Source: G963674835 sp963674835 (lineage in GTDB: Bacteria > Planctomycetota > Planctomycetia > Pirellulales > Thermoguttaceae). Taken from it: a DNA stretch of 64,000 bases. Where the stretch lies: NCBI GenBank assembly GCA_963674835.2, contig CAXXKC010000003.1, positions 620,001-684,000 of the forward strand, read 5' to 3'. A program made the position numbers and the translations under genes. Shown here one piece after another: positions 62,589 to 64,000 of this stretch. Each line of letters begins with the position of its first letter. The first letter of the stretch is position 1. The notes beneath the pieces were generated by a model, which saw nothing but the letters and a program-made list of their open reading frames with translations, made no database searches and was not told the origin of the DNA.

Positions 62589-63362
62589 ATGTCTCTCCGC
62601 GATAGAATTCGTAACTCGCAGGTTTGGAAGAGCATCTTCCGCCATCCGCCGCCGGTCGACCGGCCGAACCGCATCGCCGTCATGCTCAACAACGTGGTCC
62701 TCCACGTCCACCCCGTCTCGATCCGCAAACACGCCCTGCGTTTCGGCTTCACCTGGGGCATGGGACTCATCACCTTCTACTTGTTCGTCGTCGAAACGAT
62801 CACCGGCGTGCTGCTCATGTTCTACTACCGGCCTACGGCCCAGTGGGCCTACCACGACATGCTGGCCCTTCGCGACGTCGTTTCGCTCGGCATCGTCCGC
62901 GAGATCCATCGTTGGGGCGCCCATGCCCTGGTCATCGCCGTCATGCTCCACATGTATCGCGTCTTCCTCACCGGCAGCTACAAACCGCCGCGCCAGTTCA
63001 ACTGGGCCGTCGGCGTCATGCTCCTCGTACTCATGCTCATGCTCTCCTTCACCGGATACCTCCTACCCTGGGACCAGTTGTCGATGTGGGCCGTCACCGT
63101 GGGAACCAACATGGCTCGCGCGGCGCCCCTGGTGGGCCACGAAGGCCCCGGCCATCAACTCCTTAGCGCCGGCGGGGTCGACATGATCACCAGCCGGTCC
63201 GACGCCCGCTTCGCCCTGCTCGGATCGCCCACCGTGAGCGAGGAAACGCTCAATCGGTTCTACGTCCTCCACTGCATTGCGATCCCATTGGTCGCCATGC
63301 TGCTCGTCGCCGTCCATTTCTGGCGCGTGCGCAAAGACGGCGGAATCAGCGGACCCTCGTGA
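62589..63362 (+). CDS. Cytochrome b (N-terminal b6-type)
   Basis: 257 residues with four main membrane helices. Heme ligand His residues are at EIHRWGAHALVIAVMLHMYRVF and in the fourth helix (VLHCIAIPLVAMLLVAVHFWRV). GYLLPWDQLSMWAVTV forms the quinol site region. Only the cytochrome b6-like half is here, as in split b6/subunit-IV systems. AHDMLALRDV and GGVDMITSR lie in loops. It is co-transcribed with the Rieske gene, and the next gene starts 7 bases after its stop. Confidence 0.92.
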   Translation: MSLRDRIRNSQVWKSIFRHPPPVDRPNRIAVMLNNVVLHVHPVSIRKHALRFGFTWGMGLITFYLFVVETITGVLLMFYYRPTAQWAYHDMLALRDVVSLGIVREIHRWGAHALVIAVMLHMYRVFLTGSYKPPRQFNWAVGVMLLVLMLMLSFTGYLLPWDQLSMWAVTVGTNMARAAPLVGHEGPGHQLLSAGGVDMITSRSDARFALLGSPTVSEETLNRFYVLHCIAIPLVAMLLVAVHFWRVRKDGGISGPS

Positions 63363-63369
63363 GGAAGCC

Positions 63370-64000
63370 ATGTCGGCTAGCCAGCAGCAGTTCATCGCAC
63401 ATGCAGCCACGGCGCTAGGCTCGTTCTACGTCGCGGCCGCCCTGCTGAATGCGCTGGCCGCCCTTTACGCCTGGCGCAAGGCCCGCTGCCGCTGGGCGGC
63501 CGCGATCTGGCTGCTTGTGGGCGCAGCGTTCGGCGGCCTGGCCGTCGCCGCGTTTCGAGGCCATCCGCTCACGATGCCCCAGCAGGCCAAGCTGGCCGTC
63601 GACGCCGCGCTCGGTCCGGTGACCTTCACCGTCGGCACGTTCGCCCTCCTCACACTCCTGTTCCTCGCACGAGGGCTATTCGTCCGCCCGGGTGTCGCCT
63701 GGACGCTTTTCAACGCTTCGCTCGTCTTCCTGGGCGCGTCCTTGGCCGACCCCTATTTCGCCGCCGCCGCCACCCGGCCCGACAACCTACCAATCGTGGC
63801 AATGGTCTACCTGTTTGCCTTCTTCACCTGGCTGGGAGCCTACCAGGCGGTCAAGAACGACCGACGCCTGGCCCAAGGCCAACCGCCAATCGAAAGCGCC
63901 GACGGCGAGACCGTGCTCGCATGGCCCGACGTCGTCTACGTCGAACTGATCGGCATGATCCTCGGCATGGTCGTGCTCATCGTCTGGTCATTGCTCGTTC
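63370..64000 (+). CDS. Membrane protein of the bc-type operon, 3' end cut by window
   Basis: The ATG at 63370 has GAGGAA 3-8 bases upstream, overlapping the cytochrome b stop, and the frame stays open to the window end (about 210 codons). The product has repeated hydrophobic segments (LGSFYVAAALLNALAALYAW, VTFTVGTFALLTLLFLARGLF, LPIVAMVYLFAFFTWLGAYQ, ELIGMILGMVVLIVWSLL). The position suggests a subunit of a planctomycete alternative complex, perhaps leading to a cytochrome c domain beyond the window. Unrecognised by sequence. Confidence 0.75.
   Translation, partial: MSASQQQFIAHAATALGSFYVAAALLNALAALYAWRKARCRWAAAIWLLVGAAFGGLAVAAFRGHPLTMPQQAKLAVDAALGPVTFTVGTFALLTLLFLARGLFVRPGVAWTLFNASLVFLGASLADPYFAAAATRPDNLPIVAMVYLFAFFTWLGAYQAVKNDRRLAQGQPPIESADGETVLAWPDVVYVELIGMILGMVVLIVWSLLV

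Noticed and set aside
1..64000. tRNA, rRNA, SRP RNA, tmRNA or RNase P RNA genes
   Set aside because: I looked in the intergenic gaps for their conserved motifs (for example GGTTCGA-type T-arms) and saw none; the coding density leaves little room.

Overview
The window is about 62-63% G+C by eye and is almost entirely coding. It reads as a Planctomycetota chromosome, most likely Pirellulales. The support is gene content: a signal-peptide PQQ-type propeller protein carrying a methyltransferase-like segment, secreted sulfatase, heparinase, ceramidase-like and glycosidase-like proteins, a tiny planctomycete-type lipoprotein, McsA/McsB, RNase Y next to YmdB, and a Rieske/cytochrome b operon. No rRNA, tRNA, CRISPR array or phage was seen.

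Layout. 1-4.7 kb: the end of a coiled-coil protein, a HEAT-repeat protein with a membrane partner (minus strand), and a glycosidase-like lipoprotein. 5-12 kb (plus): the PQQ propeller/methyltransferase fusion, an alpha/beta hydrolase, a membrane protein overlapping a winged-helix regulator, and a B12-type radical SAM gene that shares the regulator's putative operator. 12-20.1 kb (minus): an 8-kb run that I read as an ebo-type metabolite-trafficking cluster (UbiA prenyltransferase, TIM-barrel protein, alkaline-phosphatase-family protein, short helical protein, EboB-type TatD hydrolase), with a heparinase-like and a glycosidase-like gene set into it. 20.3-32 kb: LysM protein, hydrolase, lipoprotein, DUF2752 protein, TonB receptor, ymdB, rny, an 850-base gap with a candidate structured RNA, tilS and an NCS1 permease. 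32-45 kb: housekeeping genes (pseudouridine synthase, pyrK, rpsT, TPR protein, hemD, class V aminotransferase, coaD, mcsB, mcsA, trpE, menC-like). 45-50.3 kb: a three-gene ABC-export cassette bracketed by two copies of a 97-bp repeat. 50-64 kb: a GGDEF protein, pyrB, pyrC, a NYN nuclease, wrbA, a sulfatase, a complete insertion sequence with target duplication, a ceramidase-like gene, purD and the start of a bc-type respiratory operon.

The most distinctive feature is a 97-bp imperfect palindrome (four full-length copies and one degenerate copy, all in one orientation). Its ends are TA-G...C-TA. In four of five copies one end coincides exactly with the TAG stop codon of the adjoining gene, and in the fifth it ends at the Shine-Dalgarno sequence of the next gene. 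It looks like a TA-targeting MITE that regenerates a stop codon when it lands in one.
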